From Larix sibirica (taxonomy: Eukaryota; Streptophyta; Pinopsida; Pinales; Pinaceae): DNA of 11,515 nt. Location of the stretch: NCBI GenBank assembly GCA_004151065.3, contig NWUY0300055448.1, positions 8,712 through 20,226 on the forward strand, written 5' to 3'. The position numbers and the translations under genes were made by a program. The notes under the pieces are model-generated. The model was not told where the DNA came from. It made no database searches and saw only the letters and a program-made list of their open reading frames with translations. Numbering within the stretch: position 1 is the first letter of the stretch; every line of letters starts with the position of its first letter. This document shows, piece after piece, positions 9,307 to 11,515 of this stretch.

Positions 9307-9735
9307 TGTCACGTCCCCACCGACCTACCTGGCCACTGGAGACTGTGATCCATTTTTTTTTCTCCAAAACATCGATTGAGTGCCCATACACACAGTCAGG
9401 AGAGTTTAGATCTGCAATCCGCAACCTGTAGTTGCGAACCCGCAACCTTCATTTCGCAACAACGAATCCCGCAATCTGCATCCTGCAACCCGCAATCCAC
9501 AATTGCGGATGCGGAAATGTGGAATTCCAACTTCCATAGGAGGTCACTCCCGCAACCCGCAACAGTGGGTCCTACAATTTGCATCCCGCATTCCGCAACC
9601 CGCAATTGCGGATTGTGGATTGCGGAAGCCCAAAATACGAAATCTTGAACTTGANGACAACTACAAGTTGTGTGATAACATGACCCTTCCCAAATTACCA
9701 TATTGTAACAAAAATTTTAAAACTAAGATATTTTT
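9307..9735. other. Unclassified unit beginning TGTCACGTCCCC
   Basis: The sequence changes character at the right end of the 5' LTR. TGTCACGTCCCC resembles the 5' end of many plant Ty3-type LTRs, so this may be the start of another, truncated LTR element on the plus strand; no matching end was found. The unit contains a CGCAA/TTGCG motif array (9420-9627), a palindrome, an ambiguous base N at 9655 and the motif shared with the gag leader. Open frames here are by-products of the repeats. Confidence 0.35.
9420..9627. repeat. Array of CGCAA / TTGCG motifs with palindromes
   Basis: CGCAA occurs nine times (starting at 9420, 9441, 9455, 9470, 9491, 9551, 9558, 9594 and 9601) and its complement TTGCG four times (9432, 9503, 9606 and 9620) in about 210 bases. 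CCGCAATTGCGG at 9600-9611 is a perfect 12-base palindrome. It lies between the arms TTCCGCAA (9591-9598) and TTGCGGAA (9620-9627). A second stem is CCGCAAT (9490-9496) with ATTGCGG (9502-9508). The unit is a degenerate minisatellite able to fold into hairpins; its origin is unknown. Confidence 0.7.
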
Positions 9736-9994
9736 TTCCATGAAAAAAAGGTATTTCCATTAATAAAAAAATAAAGTACATTCTTCAGTGCCAGTGGCAT
9801 AGTCCAACCAAAAAACTAATTAGCAAAGCTGGAGACATCAGAAAGTCCATCAAAGAGCAACAAATCAACATAAGTTGGCCCAAGATCAAGCAATGGATTA
9901 AAAAGGGGATAGATGAGAGGAGACTAAGGAGCCTCCAAGGAATTCTTCCAGATTGAGATAACTTGGATTCATGGATAGACTTTGTTTGGAGAGA

Positions 9995-10398
9995 TCACAA
10001 TTTATTGAATATGTGCTTATATTGAACAGATTCCAATGCATCATTGATAATCTTCAGTTGATATGCTAGGTAGATTAGACCGATATTTTTTATTTCAACA
10101 TCACCCTTCATCCAATTGATAACCAATCTGGAATCACTAAAAACTTGAAGTCTTGTAATGCCACGACGGGATGCTTGTTGCAATAGAAAGAATAAACCTT
10201 TACTTCAATGTAATTATTGGTGCCAACCCCTAAAGCACCTTTCCCAATCAAATAGTGATCCTTTGAGAGATGGACCACAAAACCAAAGCCACTTACTCAG
10301 TTTTCCTCCCGACTAGCTTCGTCAAAGAAAGCCCATGGGTAGTCCTCCTGAATTAGCAATGGCTCGATTGTTCTAACGGGTCCAGATTTGGATTGAGA
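9995..10398 (-). pseudogene. LINE RNase H domain, frameshifted
   Basis: This is the RNase H that removes the RNA strand of the cDNA hybrid. In the same frame as the zinc-binding domain it reads PWAFFDEAS (Asp codon 10323-10321), a TGA at 10299-10297, GFGFVVHLS and GVGTNNYIEVKV (Glu codon 10206-10204). A one-base shift near 10184-10190 moves it into the frame of RRGITRLQVFSDSRLV (Asp codon 10135-10133). The three acidic positions typical of the family are thus still visible. The final HIFNKL and what follows lose phase again before the usual AD..S/A..A end. It is clearly non-functional but recognisable. Confidence 0.75.
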
Positions 10399-11151
10399 TC
10401 AAAAGCGATGAAGGAGAGACAAATCTTGAGCCAAAATCTGGAGTGTTAGTAAGATAGTACCATAAAAAATAACGATGTTCGTTGTTAGCCATATGCCCCA
10501 TGACACTAGCAAAGGAAGACCTCTAATGCATTTTAAACTAGGATTAGAATAGAATCGTTTAAAGCAAAGTTCAATAGTTGGAGCGGACCAAATATTTGCA
10601 AGATTCAAAGCCTGCTCGACTTCTTTCCAAACTGATCCGGTGAAGGGACAAATGAGAAAGAGATGCCCATTAGATTCTCCAGCCTTCTCGCAAAGAGAGC
10701 ATATTCCTGACCCACTGAAATTAAATTTACGCAATCTATACCAAGTTAATACCCGATCTGATAACAAGAACTAGAAGTGTAATATGCTTTTGGGCGAAGC
10801 TATAATTTTCCAAAGAGATTTCCACAACCATTTAATCTCCTTAGAATTGCTAATGAAACATGACTCGTACCCTAATTTTGCTGAATAAAAACCCCCAGAG
10901 GAGTTGAAAATCCATTTCAAATAATCGGGTTCATCTATAATCTGGATATGTGTCTGATGTAACATTTGAACGAATTTATCCCAACTCCCCCTCCATTCCT
11001 CAGCTATCGCGATCTTCCACTGATAACCAACCTTATCGCCAAATAAAAGTTTATGAAGGTTTACTGAATTTATCCAAACATACCTTACTAATAGACTAAA
11101 GTATATGATCATATCCTCTGGAAGGAAAGATCTTTGATTACTTCCCATCAC
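10399..11151 (-). pseudogene. LINE linker and reverse-transcriptase zinc-binding domain
   Basis: One frame spans this segment with a single TAG at 10768-10770. That stop sits in ILHF-stop-FLLSDRVLTWYRLRK, where relatives have Trp (PK..FF.WL...R.LT...L), so a TGG-to-TAG change is likely. The zinc-binding motif C-x2-C-x8-H-x4-C (CSLCEKAGESNGHLFLIC) lies at about 10701-10648 and is complete. Upstream is the usual linker with EEWRGSWDKFVQML and WIFNSSGGFYSAKLGY, downstream the SWGIWLTTNIVIF helix. The frame ends in TGA at 10399-10401 and continues in the same phase into the RNase H domain. Confidence 0.8.
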
Positions 11152-11515
11152 TCAATCAACATAAACACAAATCGATTTCACGTTTCCCACCTTCCATGCC
11201 AAGTATGGGGCTAAAACAATAAAAGATTGGATAGGGCCTTCCACTGATTAGAGTCCCGCTGAGTAGACTTGTTCCTTTTTCTCACCCAATCCACCACTGA
11301 GCCCGACCTAATGTATTTAGCACAGAGATATCCTTCTAGAAATCATATTTAGTTAAAAAGTTCCATAGAGATTTTGCAATGAGGACTTTGTTAAAATGAA
11401 ATATATTCTTTGGGACCCAACCTCCTATTGATTTAGGAGCCCCCAAGTCCTTCCAACTTACCAGATGGAATCCTAGATATTCCTTACTATTTTTCCATAA
11501 ATAATTGTAGCATAT
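11152..11515 (-). pseudogene. LINE reverse transcriptase C-terminal tail, partial
   Basis: On the minus strand the frame reads LVSWKDLGAPKSIGGW, then HFNKVLIAKSLWNF. This matches the post-catalytic RT tail of plant LINEs (W..V..PK..GG.G...L..FN.ALLAKW.W). A TAG follows at the position usually held by Trp in 'LW'. The sense then shifts frame and resumes with AKYIRSGSVVDWVRK before rejoining the frame of the next segment. The catalytic palm motifs lie beyond the right edge. Confidence 0.65.

Larger units (their letters stand above)
29..9311 (-). mobile_element. Old non-autonomous Ty3-type LTR retrotransposon, gag only
   Basis: Two direct repeats of about 1.75 kb (29-1785 and 7565-9311) flank an internal region whose only recognisable protein is a Ty3-type Gag on the minus strand. 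This fixes the orientation: 5' LTR on the right, 3' LTR on the left. Removing the nested 1495-bp insertion leaves an element of about 7.8 kb. I found no protease, reverse transcriptase, RNase H or integrase motif between the end of the gag frame (5082) and the 3' LTR, so the layout matches plant TR-GAG/LARD elements that depend on partner proteins. I could not identify a primer binding site, a polypurine tract or a target-site duplication. The outer edges are therefore approximate, and the left one may be cut by the window. Confidence 0.72.
7565..9311 (-). repeat. 5' LTR (right copy of the long direct repeat)
   Basis: This is the partner of 29-1785. On the minus strand it lies upstream of the gag frame, so it would be the promoter-bearing 5' LTR. 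A TATA-like box near 8177-8184 divides it into an upstream part of about 1.1 kb (U3) and a downstream part of about 0.6 kb (R-U5), a plausible division for a long plant LTR. Its right edge meets TGTCACGTCCCC at 9307. The LTR may end with the tgtca at 9307-9311, or it may be cut there by a different element. No tRNA-complementary primer site is evident just left of 7565. Confidence 0.75.
9736..11515 (-). mobile_element. L1-type LINE, 3' part, degenerate, continues past the window
   Basis: The minus strand carries, in order from the right edge, the end of a reverse transcriptase polyprotein, a zinc-binding RT domain and an RNase H domain, followed by about 250 bases of 3' untranslated sequence. 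This is the layout of plant L1-type LINEs that have gained an RNase H. The 3' end is placed near 9731-9740, where the minus strand reads GGAAAAAAATATC after ATTAATGGAAATACC; this boundary is uncertain. The 5' part and any target-site duplication lie outside the window or could not be seen. Several stops and at least two frameshifts show it is dead. Confidence 0.7.

Noticed and set aside
9376-9701. Plus and minus frames of 90 and 101 codons across the CGCAA array
   Set aside because: The translations are periodic (repeated AECGMQ- and QPAT-like strings), an artefact of the repeated 5-mer; one also reads through an N.
1-11515. CRISPR array, tRNA, rRNA or bacterial-type genes
   Set aside because: No regularly spaced repeats, cloverleaf box motifs or rRNA-like segments were seen. 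Protein families and base composition are those of plant repeats.

Overview
The window looks like repeat-filled nuclear DNA from a seed plant with a large genome; a gymnosperm is possible but is a guess. No intact host gene, tRNA or rRNA gene was found. The DNA is AT-rich. The recognisable proteins are a Ty3-type Gag and the C-terminal half of a plant L1-type LINE polyprotein (zinc-binding RT tail followed by RNase H). All are decayed by stop codons. There are no operons, ribosome binding sites or other bacterial signals.

Layout. (1) About 29-9311 is one old LTR retrotransposon on the minus strand. Its 5' LTR is at 7565-9311, its leader at about 6549-7564, and a gag-type reading frame runs 6548->5082 in a single frame with ten internal stops and no frameshift. 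A long non-coding stretch follows, then the 3' LTR at about 29-1785. The LTRs differ by about 13% in the part I counted. Both keep a TATA-like promoter, a palindromic W-box pair plus a third W-box core, and an RY motif. No protease, reverse transcriptase or integrase is recognisable between gag and the 3' LTR, so this is a gag-only, non-autonomous element of the kind called TR-GAG or LARD.

(2) Nested inside it, on the plus strand, is a younger 1495-bp retroposed insertion (3017-4511). It is bounded by a perfect 17-bp target-site duplication and ends in a short A-rich tail. It is richer in GC and carries a broken frame of about 302 codons (3369-4277) that I do not recognise.

(3) From 9307 a new unit begins with TGTCACGTCCCC. 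It holds a dense array of CGCAA/TTGCG motifs with palindromes (9420-9627) and a 23-nt segment that matches the gag element's leader in 22 positions on the opposite strand.

(4) From about 9730 to the right edge is a degenerate minus-strand LINE: RT tail, zinc-binding domain, then RNase H, continuing beyond the window.

How it works together: nothing here appears able to act on its own today. The gag element would have needed pol proteins from a relative. The insertion inside it shows hallmarks of LINE-driven retroposition, and LINEs of the type seen on the right are the sort of source that could have supplied the machinery; that last link is inference.
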